64,000 nucleotides of DNA from Scilla litardierei. Its lineage: Eukaryota > Streptophyta > Magnoliopsida > Asparagales > Asparagaceae. The DNA lies in NCBI GenBank assembly GCA_030789695.1, contig CM061138.1, positions 178,084,051 to 178,148,050 on the forward strand, read 5' to 3'. Each line of letters opens with the position of its first letter. Position 1 is the stretch's first letter. The notes under the pieces are model-generated. The model was not told the DNA's origin. It saw nothing but the letters and a program-made list of their open reading frames with translations, and did no database searches. A program made the position numbers and the translations under genes. This document shows positions 10,733 to 21,331 of the stretch, in pieces.

Positions 10733-11538
10733 TCAGTTACCACCCGAAGGTGGGTCTGTAAGTAGCATAGTGTCGGCCTCCTGTGGCCAAGGCTCTTGAT
10801 AGTGCTTCAAGCGTTGGTCGTTGACCTTGAACTCATTGCCATCTTTCGGGTTGACTAAGGTCACTGCTGCATGTGGATAACTCATTTTTACAATATAAGG
10901 TCCATTCCACTTGGAGCGTAGCTTTCCTGGAAAAAAAATGCAAGCGTGAATTGTATAATAGCGCTTTTTGGCCTGAAACAAATTCTCTCCTCAGTATGGT
11001 GCGATCATGTGCAACTTTCAATCTTTCTTTGGCCAATTTTGCATTGTCATATGCTTCTCTCCTCGGCTCCTCAAGTTCAACCAACTGCAACCTGCGTAAA
11101 GAAGAAGAAGAATCAACATAAAAATTGAATTTTTTAACCGCCCAAATAGATTTATGTTCAATCTCGACGGGTAAATAACAATGTTTGCCATAGACAATAC
11201 TGTAAGGAGACATCCCTAATACGGTTTTGTAGGCGGTACGGTATGCCCATAATGCTTCAGGAAGTCGAATGCTCCAATCCTTTCTAGTAGGATTCACCGT
11301 CTTTTGGAGAATATTCTTTATCTTCATGTTTGCCAACTCCGCCTGGCCATTAGTTTGGGGGTGGTAAGGTGTAAAGACTTTGTGCTTCACCCCAAACTTT
11401 GTCATCAAGCTCGCAAAAAGGTAGTTGCAAAAATAGGAGCCTCCATCACTTATCATCGCCTTTGGCACCCCCAAAGCGTGCAAAGATATGATCCTTCATA
11501 AACTTGAGCACAACGGATGCATCATTTGTCCTGCAAGG
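10733..11538 (-). pseudogene. Athila-like integrase, C-terminal half
   Basis: Carries the second and third parts of the DDE core (MISDGGSYFCNYLFASL; TPYHPQTNGQAELANMKIK) followed by LWAYRTAYKTVLGMSPY and CYLPVEIEHK, then the C-terminal domain ([14 protein letters not shown], frameshifted to [16 protein letters not shown], and [15 protein letters not shown]). There is a frame change near 10930. The integrase N-terminal part lies on the far side of the solo LTR (from 14949), so this gene was split by that insertion. Confidence 0.88.
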
Positions 11539-11543
11539 GATAG

Positions 11544-14500
11544 TGTAACGGCCGGTACTCGCCATTCGTCATATGGCTGTGCGTATAGCAATTTCGGGTA
11601 CCCGATTGGTTTTATTGCTTTGTGTGGGAGTCGTGTTGTTGAGTTGATATGGCCGTAGCACCTTGGTTGCATCCTTAGCAAGCCACCCCGACATGTGCCC
11701 AACTTAGAATTACCGTCGCCTTTGGACCTCATATCCCTTATACGCGTTACGTGCACGTAGCCTTGTTTGTGCACGTAGTTATTTTAGACTTTGTCCGTAA
11801 CCGAACACTATAGTGTGATATGTCGTTGTAATCGTCTCTGAGAGTATTAAATTGTGGCATTAATTTGGAACGACATTTCACGGGTCGTTCTCCCACGATT
11901 TGATCTTATTCGAAGTGACGTCACGATTTTTACTTTTGACGTGAGGTGTTTCTACTTTTAGTTTCGTCCCTCGACGTCGAAATTGTGATACGTCTTCTTA
12001 GTTTCCTTCTTCTCGTCGTCACGATCGCTACGGTATTTTTATTGTAATTTTCTGACATCGTTTGCCCAACCCGCCTTTCGCGCACCATTTTAATATTTTA
12101 TTTCTCTTCCTAGCTATGTTAATAAAACTATACATATGATTAATTCCCCCTGCTGGGCTCTCTATTCTAAATCTCATCTAACCCACATACCTCCTCCCAC
12201 GTTTTACCCACATACCCCTTTCTAACCTACTCTAACAAATAGAAACATAAAGCTAGGGCCACTAGCAGCATCCTCCTATTTTTAAAAGCACTAGAGTCAT
12301 GCAAACTATAACCTAGGCTAAACTCTAAACCGATTCCCCCTAGGCCTCACGTGCTCAGCCCTCAAACCCTATAATATCAATATTAAAACCCAAGTTATTT
12401 CAACCCGATAGAGACTAGGTTATTTCTCCTCTACATCGCATAGAGCCTAGGGTTCTTTTGCTTCGTGAGCTTTTGCGCCGCAGCCTCCGACCTCTAGCCC
12501 CACTCACCGACAACCCCCTCGCACCGTCGTCTTCTTCATCCCTCAGCCAAACGAACACAGCGCCGCCCTGTTTGTTCCTCCCCACGCGATGGACGCAGCT
12601 TGCACCTCCTCCCCTATGCTTCACCCTAGCAGCGTCGCACGCCGAAGCTTCCGCCCTAGCGCCGCCAGCCCAAACCCCGACGGCCTTCTCGCCCTCCCCG
12701 CCGTTGAACCGCCGGTGTGCCGTCGCCTTGTGCTCCGCTGGCGAGCGAGCAGCAGTGCCGCTGCTATCCTCAACGCCGCCAGCAGCTGCAGTGCCGCCGG
12801 GGCACCGTGAGCAGCGCATGTCCGTCGGTGATCTTCCCCAGCGTCGCCCCACGCACAGCATCGCCGACAGTACCCTCCAGGCACGCGACGCTACGTCAAC
12901 GACACCCGGTCGAGCCCCACGCTGTCGTGCAGACATCCCCGCCTTAGCCCTGCTTCCACCCGTTGACGGCCATGCTACGCCTTCCACCAGTACGTGAATG
13001 CGAAGAGGAGAGTAGGTCTGTACTCCTTGTAGAGGTAAGTTACATTATAATTATTTAAGTTGTAGCAGTCTCCTATGTGGTCTTCCTTATTATATTAATA
13101 TTACTTTATGTGTGAACAGTTCCCTAGGATCATATAAACTAGATTGGTTAGTTTTGTACCATTGAGTTATTCTATATGATTAATTCGGTTTATAGTTAAG
13201 TTAGTATATTAGCTATACAATAATGTTAGTTATGGATATGAGTGTTACTGTTTGCTAGAATTTTTAAATGTTAGTAAACCTAAATCAATAATTTGTTGTT
13301 AACCTAGCATGATCAGTAAACTTTCATAAACGCTGAAATCATTATTCATTAACCAAATGGGTTGGTAGTAGCATAATTCTGTCAGTCTAATAGTTAGAAT
13401 AGTATATATATGAGTATGTGGGGTTACAGTATATTTTGCACTCTGGTGATTTTCCCCAATGAGAATCTTTTAGCTTATGTTATCAATCCATGTCACAGAT
13501 ATAACACGTTTCCTTCGCGACCCGTTACCGTTCCCGAGTCGACACCGTTACCTTACACGATACCGGAATCCAACCTCTTACGTCGCTACCCAACGTCAGA
13601 GTATCTCTCGCGTCGTGTGGAGGTAAGTCTCTCACCGTAGGAACCCACACCTGCACGTTAACAAGATAAAAATCGTGTTATTACTGCTCAGTAACTCACT
13701 AATCCAGATTAATAATATGGGACTGTAGGCTGGTGGACTTGTGCACATAGGTTGTTTATGACTTGTGGACTTTTGGACGGTGTATTCAGACGTCGGGTTA
13801 CAGGCAAGTGAAACTTGCCCGTTGCTTGTTTAGGCCATGTTTTAGGACACTTCCTTGTTTTTAGCGTAAAAGAGACTAGGCAGTGAAATGATAGCTGCCT
13901 AGACGCCCATTTGATCTAGCTTGACAACGAAGCTAGGTACGTCCCCTTTTACTTATTCATGTCACTCATGCATACTTATCTGCCATGTTTAAATTCCTTA
14001 CATGTACGCCTTGCTACTTGCCATGGCATGTCATCCATGCATTGAATGTTGCATTCGTAACACACGCTACATACTTGTACTTGCTTGTCCAGGCTAGGTG
14101 CACCCCTATGCCATCATGAAAACACTTCCTGGCTCGTGATCCAGAAGCAAGCATTCATGTTCGGGGGTAAAGCCATGGCTCGATACACGTGGAGGGGTAG
14201 GGTTGAGCGACCACTCAGTGTAGAAGTCTGCCCGTACAGCCACTTCAGCTGTAAGGCGTGAACTCTGTGCACGACATGAAAACGTGACTTGTGAATGTTA
14301 GTAGTTTACTACTCTTGCCATGCCATACTAGATGCTTGTTGTACTTTACTTTACCGGTTGCACTCATACTTTAACTGCCATGTCATTGCATCATGCTAGA
14401 ACTGCTAGGTTGCCTTGCTTTACTTTCAGTTTCCTTGCACAAGTCTCTTGTAGACTTGCTGACATGTGCCCCTTACTCTTTTGGGTGTCACATGTTAGAC

Positions 14501-14943
14501 CCTGAGCCAGAGACCGTTGCTGAGTACGAGGTAATTGCTGACGCTGAGCCTGAGCCCATGTCTGTCCAGGAGGAGTTTATGGCTACCGGTGACCATCCTT
14601 AGTGACCTTGCTGAGTTTTCTTTTGTTTTAAGATTGTTGTTAGTTGTCGGTGCGTGGCATCTTTACTTTGTACAATGTACTTCTGTTGGCCATGTTTGGG
14701 CCTTTAGACTCATTTTCCTTTTAGCCTGGTGGCTTTTCTGTGATGTTGGAACTTATTTTATGGATATACTGAGATTTCTTTTTGTCTCATTTCCTTTATT
14801 ATTATCTTTGTTTCGTATCGCATTTGCAAGGACCTACCAGTTAAAGTTAATTGACGCTTATCGGACTTGCAGCTTTGCAGCTTCAAGTCTGAGCGGACCT
14901 AGTCACACCTCGCATCCATATTTTTGGGAAGCGGGGCGTGACA
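11544..14943 (+). mobile_element. 3.4-kb solo LTR of a Tekay/Del-type chromovirus
   Basis: Begins TGTAACGGCC and ends GGGGCGTGACA, and GATAG flanks both ends (11539-11543 and 14944-14948), so it inserted into the Athila integrase. Its right third is homologous, in reverse complement, to the left part of the Tekay LTR at 48531: shared pieces include GGCAAGTGAAACTTGCC, GCTTGACAACGAAGCTAG and the block around 14390-14600. It has no coding domain or second LTR, so it is a solo LTR left by recombination. The GC-rich open frames at 12415-12997 lie in the R/U5 part and look like composition artefacts. Confidence 0.85.
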
Positions 14944-14948
14944 GATAG

Positions 14949-17040
14949 CTTTAACCCATTTAGACACATAATTAATTGCGAGTAAAATAAAAGTATGTCC
15001 AAAAGAAGGGGAAAATGGTCCCATAAAATCAATACCCCAACAATCAAAAATTTCGATTTCCAATATGGGGTTTAATGGCATCATACTCCTCCTAGTGATT
15101 CCCCCAACTGCTGGCAAGGCAAGCATGATTTACAAAATGAAAAAGTATCTTTAAACATGCTTGGTCAGTAAAATCTGCATTGTAAAATTTTAGCCATAGT
15201 TTTATGAGCTGAAAAATGTCCTCCACATGCACTCTCGTGACAAAAATGTAAGACACTGTCTATTTCTTGGTTTTGTATACATCTCTTAACTATTTGGTCA
15301 TTGCAATATTTATAAAGATATGGATCGTCAAAGAAAAATGATTTTACCTCGTGATTAAACCGTTTCTTATCCTGAATTGACCAAGTTGAGGGGGTCTTAC
15401 CAGTTACCAAGTAATTGACAATATCCACATACCATGGAAGTGTGGAGACTGCAAATAAGTGCTCATCTGGGAAGGAGTCTACAATGAGAATGGAAGCAGA
15501 TTCTGTACCAATGGTTAGTCGTAAAGATGGTCTGTCACATGATTTTCAACTCCTTTCTTATCTTTTATCTGCACCTGGAACTCCTACAAAATTAAAATCC
15601 AACGTATAAGTCTTGGCTTTGCATCTTTCTTGGACAAAAGATATTTAAGAGCAGAATGATCTGTAAAATAATAATGGAAAATCCCAAAATGTAGCTCCTG
15701 AATTTTTCCAATGCAAATACTACGGCAAGCAGCTCCTTCTCTGTGGTGGTGTAGTTCCACTGAGCTTCATTCATATTCTTGCTTGCGTAGTAAATGACAA
15801 CGGGAGATTTGTCTTTTCTTTGTCCAAGAACTGCGCCAACTGCAAAATTGCTGGCTCACACATGATTTCAAATGGCAGTATCCAATATGGTACCTGCAAA
15901 ATGGGAGAAGATATAAGTGATTGTTTTAAAGTATTAAAAGAGTTTTTACGCTCTTCTGTCCAAATGAATTCAGTGTCATGCATAAGAAGTGTGCATAAAG
16001 GACGTGAAATCAAACTAAAATCCTTTATGAACCGCCTGTAGAATCCGGCATGACCAAGGAAGGACCGAATGTCCTTAACACATTTGAGAGTAGGTAACTT
16101 TTCGATGACTTCCACCTTGGCTTTGTCTACATGTATTCCTTCCATGGAGACTATGTGACCAATGACAATGCCCTCAGTGGTCATGAAGTGACATTTTTTC
16201 CAGTTAAGGAGCAGGTTCTTTTCGATGCATCTATTCAACACACAAGCCAAGTTAGCCAAACAATCAGAAAATGAGTTACCATATACGGAAAAATCACTAC
16301 AATCTTTTCAACCATATCATCAAATATACTTAACATGCACTATTGAAAAGTTGCAGGGGCGTTGCACAAACCAAATGGCATTCTCCGAAAAGCAAAAGTT
16401 CCAAAGGGACAAGTGAAGGTGGTCTTCTCCTGATCCTCTGGGGCTATTTCTATTTGGTAGTAACTGGAATATCCATCTAGGAAGCAGTAAAACTCATGTC
16501 CAACCACTCTCTCCAAAATTTGGTCTAGGAAAGGAAGAGGGAAGTGGTCTTTTCGTGTCTTGGAGTTAAGCTTCCTAAAGTCTATGCACATACGCCATCC
16601 AGTGGTGGCTCTCATGGGTACTAATTCATTATTTTCATTTTTTACAACAGTTAACCTAGATTTCTTTGGTACAACTTGGGTCGGACTAACCCACCTACTA
16701 TCAAAAATGGGGTATATGATACCCGCATCAAGCAATTTCAAGACCTCACCCTTAACTACTTCTTTTAAGGTTGGGTTCAACCTTCGTTGTGGTTCACGGG
16801 TAAGTTTGGTATCATCTTCTAAATATATATGATGTGTACAAACAGGAGGGCTAATACCTTTAATATTAGCAATTGTCCATCCTATTGCCCCCTTATGTTT
16901 CTTCAAAACATTTAATAATTCATTTTCCTAATCTAAAGAGAGTTTGGAAGATATTACCACAGGAAATGTATAGTTGTCTCCAAGATAAGCGTATTTCAAA
17001 TATGATGGCAATGGTGTGAGCTCCAGCTGTGGATGCTCAA
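14949..17040 (-). pseudogene. Athila-like pol: RT, RNase H and integrase N-terminal part
   Basis: The protease-RT linker (LPSYLKYAYLGDNYTFP) is followed by an in-frame stop near 16929, then RT motifs KKHKGAIGWTIANIKGISP, WRMCIDFRKLN, DHFPLPFLDQILERV and FAFRRMPFGLCNAPATFQ. At the catalytic box (about 16285-16310) the sequence keeps only DFSVYG-like codons; the FMDD core appears deleted. RNase H ([26 protein letters not shown]) and the HHCC zinc-binding part (HESACGGHFSAHKTMAKILQ) follow, then GIDFMGPF with the first catalytic Asp. Several frameshifts separate the pieces. Confidence 0.85.
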
Positions 17041-17044
17041 GATC

Positions 17045-17366
17045 GGATGGCATTTGGCGGGCGTCGCCCGCTTAAATGATGCGGGCGCCACTGGCGCCCG
17101 TTGTTTGTTTTTTCCGACCGCTTGCGGGCAGGATCCAAAAAATGTGGAAAAAAAGCCGTTGGATTCAGAAAATTGCAAGATTCTCCTGAAAAATAAAATT
17201 GAGACAAAATTAGGCCATAAAGTTGTATTTTGCGTATTAACAAGTGATTTACTCTATTATTAAATGTTATTACAAAAATACCCTTATTAGAGCTAAAATA
17301 TATATTACATATACGTAAAATATGGTCTAAATGAGGGGCTAAAAATATAATATTCTCTCAAAATCA
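17045..17366 (-). repeat. Remnant of the Athila-like 5' LTR
   Basis: Only the last part of the LTR (about 320 bp on the + strand) is left, matching 9440-9901 apart from small gaps. It abuts pol sequence directly, so one deletion removed gag, protease and about 1.3 kb of LTR. The primer-binding site is lost with it. Confidence 0.8.
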
Positions 17367-17371
17367 GTAGA

Positions 17372-18519
17372 CTGCGCAACCGAAGATTCTCAGATGAGAA
17401 ATGTTCGATGGCCTTCCATATGCAAGTTTCATTGGAGAGAGACTGACCTCCAGAGGGTCTAATTTTTATTAACGATGCAGCATGCAGAATTGCATGTCCC
17501 CATGCATCCACCGGCAACTGGGATTTCATTAGCAATGGATGTGCATTCCATTGGAGTCTTTTTATCAGTGACTCTGCCAACCCATTTTGGGTATGAACAT
17601 GCGGTAATGGATGTTCAATTTCTATTCCCGTTGCCTGGCAGTACTCATGAAATGACCAGGAGGTAAATTCTCCAGCATTATCCAGACGTATTTTCTTTAT
17701 ATGGTTGTCTGGAAAATGCGCCTGCAACTTTCTAATTTGTGCCAGTAGCTTTAGAAAAGCTAAGTTGCGAGTTGAAAGTAAACACACATACGAATATTTT
17801 GAAGATGCATCGATTAGTACCATGAAGTACCGAAAAGGCCCACTAGGGGGTGGATACGTCCACATATGTCTCCATTTATTCTTTCGAGGAAGCTTGGAGA
17901 TTCGATATCCACTTTTAGTGGTGATGGCCTTGTAATTAATTTCCCCTTGAAGTATGGGGTGCAATGGAATTCTCCCTTCTGAAGAATCTTCTGGTTCTTT
18001 AGGTTGTGCCCATGGGATTGTGTTAGGATACGGTGCATCATCACAGATCAAAGGTGACCAAGTCTGTCATGCCAAAGTAAAAACTTGGCTGCTGTCGGGC
18101 ACTTCAGGTGCTCCGTCAAGTTAGCTTCCTCTCTCCAAATCTTTGTATGGTAGATGCCTGATGAAAGGCACTCAAAGCGTTCAAGTATGGATTTTACTCC
18201 ATTTTCTTGAGACGTTACATACAATAATTCTTTTTCATTTATATTTGCGGTTTCCAAATGGAGTCCGTTTAAGCAGATATCCTTGAAACTTAGTATGTTT
18301 CGTTTGGAGTTCGGAGAGAATAGTGCATCTTTAGTTTTAATTTCTGTTCCATTGGGGAGCAACAAGGTTGCATTCTCATATCCTTCAATAATATTCAATG
18401 GCCCTGAAATAGTGTTTACAGGGCTTTTGTATGGTATAATGCTATGAAAATAGCACTTGTACTAAAGGACCGTATGTGTCGAAGCATTGTCTACCAAGCA
18501 GTCATGAGAGGATCCATCG
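17372..18519 (-). pseudogene. Copia-1 pol, 5' half: protease and integrase core
   Basis: The protease active site reads DCLVDNASTHT near 18480. Next come LLPNGTEIKTKDALFSPNSKRNILS, the GAG-pre-integrase region (LLWHDRLGH), and the integrase catalytic residues in FMVLIDASSKY, IRLDNAGEFTSWSF and HTQNGLAESLIKRLQW. A frame change in a run of five G (17846-17850 on +) separates the zinc-binding part from the catalytic core; Copia-2 has the same break. The frame is cut at 17372 by the Athila insertion and resumes at 8299. Confidence 0.88.
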
Positions 18520-18647
18520 AAAAAGATGAATAAACCATTTGCATTTCAGGAACATAAACATTTTATTTATTCGAATTTAAATACATAAATGAAAGCTCTC
18601 ATAACATGGAAATATCATTAACATCATGCTAAGATAAAAGAAGAAAG
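18520..18647 (-). promoter_or_regulatory. Copia-1 gag/pol spacer with poly(A) signal
   Basis: About 130 non-coding bases separate the gag stop codon (18648-18650) from pol. On the minus strand AATAAA lies at 18562-18567. The position that is a 3' splice acceptor in Copia-2 (CTTTTTAG) reads CTTTTTCG here, so the acceptor is lost in this copy. Confidence 0.5.
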
Positions 18648-18926
18648 CTAATCTAACAGGTCATCTGTTTCGAAGTCGTTAGCTGAGAACTTGACTGGAG
18701 CATCAGATGTCACCAGGTTTGTTTCAGCTTTTTTTTTCTTATTTTCTTTATACAAGTCCTGGAGATGCTGCGGGGTTCGGCACACTCTGGACCAGTGGCC
18801 TTTCTTGCCACAACTATGGCACTGGTCTTCCCAATCCCTTTTGGGTGGGGTGCATCATTCTTCTTGTTTTCATTTCGGCGCCAGGTGAACTTACGCTTGC
18901 CTTCATTTCTTCGTTGCTGGACTTGG

Positions 18927-20650
18927 TGTAGTGCCCTGTGAAGCTACTGCACATGTACTAGAGGGGGGGTGAATAGTACTTTAAAATAATGAAGAGAGTT
19001 ATTCCTAATTATTGTGTAAACACACAAACAACAATGCGGAATAGACTACAAACAACAAGAATAGACAAACGCAAACAAAGCATGTAACGGGTTCGGATCC
19101 ACCCAAGTCTCCCCGACTTGTTACCGGTGATCCTACGTCCCAACCATCCGGATCCCCTCCAGATACTTGAGTTAGAAACCACTAACCCAAGATTTTGCAC
19201 TATGAAATTCTTGTAGAAAACCTCTACAAGACCAAATCATACACAATGAAAATGTGACTCCCACAACCCGGGATCACACACTTCTCTCACAACCGAGACA
19301 ACAATTCAAATATCAAATGCAATGAAATAATGAAACACTTACCACAAAATCCTATGCCTTGAGTATACTTACCAAATTAGGGCAAAGATGGATTTTGAGG
19401 AAGAAGATGTCACCAAACCCTAGCTCCAAGAAGTTGACCAGCAATGGAAGCCTAGGGTGGAGTTGGTGACCTTGGATCAAGCTCTTAGCTTGAGAGGATC
19501 ACAATAGAGAGAATCTCTCTTGAGGAATTAGGGCTCAAGAAGTGAGGGAGAAATTCTTGGTGAGAAGAGAGAGCTTAGAAATAGCTTGAGAAACCTCCTC
19601 TCTTAGGTCTAAAATAACTTTGATAATGGACCTCTAACCTTGTCTCAAACGAATCAGGTTTGTATTTATAGAGGCAAGAAAAATCGTGCTCAAAAGATTC
19701 CCAACGGTCATATTTCTGAAGCAGTTAGTCGGTCTAAGAAGGATCACTGACCGACTAGTTTCTCAACTAGTCGGTCAGTGATTCAACATGAACTGACTAA
19801 CAGCTGAACAGCCAAAAGATGAAGTTCAGGGAATATAGAACTAGTCGGTCTAAGAAGAATTGCCAACCGACTAGTATCACAACTAGTCGGTCGGTGAGTG
19901 AACTTTGACCAACTAACAGATGAAAACAAATAGTCTGAATTCAAATACAGCTAGTCGGTTTAAGAACAACTTCTAACCGACTAGTTTCTCAACTAGTCGG
20001 TCGGTCATTGTGCTTTGACCGACTAACTGTAAACAGTAAGTTAGGCTGAACAGTGGACGCTCAACTAGTCGGTCTAAGAAGGATTTCTAACCGACTAATT
20101 TCACAACTAGTCGGTCGGTGAACCTTCTTGGACCGACTAACTGTAAACAGTAAGTGAGCTAGAAATTGAGAAGGCATTCTAGTCTGTTCAAGAAGCATTG
20201 CCGACCGACTAGATTGCCATCTGTCGGTTGGTTCTTCTACTTGAACCAACTAAGATGCACTAGAAGCCGAGGGAAGAAGCGATAGGCTTCGAGAAAGTTT
20301 CTAATGGCTTATAAGATAATCTTAGCTCTAAGATATGAGCAAAATGAAGATTATAATGTAAGTCCTACTTAAGGCTTAACATTCTATTCTATGAAGCTAG
20401 AAGACATTAAGTTAAACATGACGAACCGTCTTCAAAGCTTCTATCTTCACTCTTGACTTCATTAATACTCCTTGAGCTTCAACGAAGCTTCAGGCACACG
20501 ATCACGCGTATTGAGAAGTCTTGAGATGTCGCTTTTGATGTTCATAGAAGTTTGGCGACGATCTCCATAACTGCGCTCACAAAGAGTTAGTACACAATAT
20601 CTATGTTTGCTCATCATCCAAAACCAAATCCGGGGAATCAATACTCAACA
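18927..20650 (-). mobile_element. 1.7-kb solo LTR, probably Sirevirus-like copia
   Basis: Begins TGTAGTG and ends CTCAACA on the + strand, flanked by CTTGG on both sides (18922-18926 and 20651-20655). On the minus strand it ends with CTATTCACCCCCCCTCTAG before the terminal CA, a tail I associate with Sirevirus LTRs. A minus-strand TATAAATA lies at 19663-19670, which sets the orientation. Upstream of that TATA box is a five-unit tandem array (19725-20253) shared with the Tekay LTR. The superfamily is inferred from the tail only. Confidence 0.8.
19725..20253 (-). repeat. Tandem AGTCGGTC/GACCGACT array in the solo LTR U3
   Basis: Five units of about 100-115 bp. Each has AGTCGGTCTAAGAAG, then GACCGACTAGT, then AACTAGTCGGTCGGTG, then GACCGACTAACTGTAAACAG. 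The paired direct and inverted motifs can fold back within each unit. The array ends 55 bp from the TATA box (19663-19670). Confidence 0.9.
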
Positions 20651-21331
20651 CTTGGCCCCTAGCCTTTTTGTTTTGTCCCCCTCTCTGTGGTTTTTCTTTT
20701 CTTTTGTAGTCCCTCTTCTTTCGAGAAGAAGATGCATTATGAGCTTCTGGGAGGGGATCAGTGCCAGGGGCGCATATTGTGAGTGGCGAGGAGAAGCTCT
20801 CTGTTTTGTTCAGCCATGAGTAAATATGACAGCAGCTCAGAATACTTGGTGAACTTTCGTTCACGGTATTGCTGCATAAGGATCGCATCTTTCTCATGGA
20901 AAGACGTGTACGTCTTTTCCATCATGCGATCTTCTGAGACTTTTTCACCACACAACTTTAGATGTGAGGTGATGCTAAAAAGAGCTGAGGTGTACTCAGC
21001 TATGGACTTAAAGTCATGCAGTCTCAGGTTCTCCCACTCGTATCGTGCTCTTGGTAGTATAACATCTGTCTGATGTTTATACCTATCCTCAAGAGCAGTC
21101 CACAGCTCAAGTAGATCTTCGACCGTATTCAGCCTTTATGGTCTTATCCACACGACGGCGAATATAGATAATAGCTTGCACCTTTTCTATATCGCTTACT
21201 TTTTCATTCTTGGTCACAGCAGAAATTAGGGACTTAGCCCGCAAATGGAATTTCACATCGAGCTGCCAGCTCAGATAGTTTCTCCCTGATGCATCCAGCA
21301 CTTCGAAATCGACACTTGCAATTTTAGCCAT

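Larger units (their letters stand above)
8305..17366 (-). mobile_element. Athila-like Ty3/gypsy element nested in Copia-1
   Basis: It begins TGACTGG and ends AAATCA, and GTAGA flanks both ends (8300-8304 and 17367-17371). Joining the flanks restores continuity with the Copia-2 integrase. The internal minus-strand order is RT, RNase H, integrase, as in gypsy elements. Integrase signatures (MISDGGSYFCN, YHPQTNGQAELAN, LPVEIEHKSIWAVKKF) are of Athila/Tat type. Without the nested solo LTR it is only about 5.7 kb: gag, protease and most of the 5' LTR are deleted. The LTR parts that remain differ at about 5% of positions by eye. Confidence 0.88.
18648..21331 (-). pseudogene. Copia-1 gag, split by a solo LTR
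   Basis: The start (21331) reads MAKIASVDFEVLDASGRNY, the UBN2/retrotransposon-gag type of copia gag, then QLDVKFHLRAKSL. The middle part (MCGEKVSEDRMMEKTYTSF; RERKFTKYSELLSYLLMAEQ) is in another frame after a frameshift near 21110. A basic stretch and a single CCHC zinc knuckle (CHSCGKKGHWSRVC, near 18780-18820) end the protein. The solo LTR (18927-20650) sits between the basic stretch and the knuckle. Protein order and length match the Copia-2 gag. Confidence 0.85.

Noticed and set aside
12415..12997. GC-rich open frames on both strands (179 and 190 residues)
   Set aside because: They lie inside the solo LTR, overlap each other in several frames and show no domain. A captured gene fragment cannot be excluded but nothing supports it.
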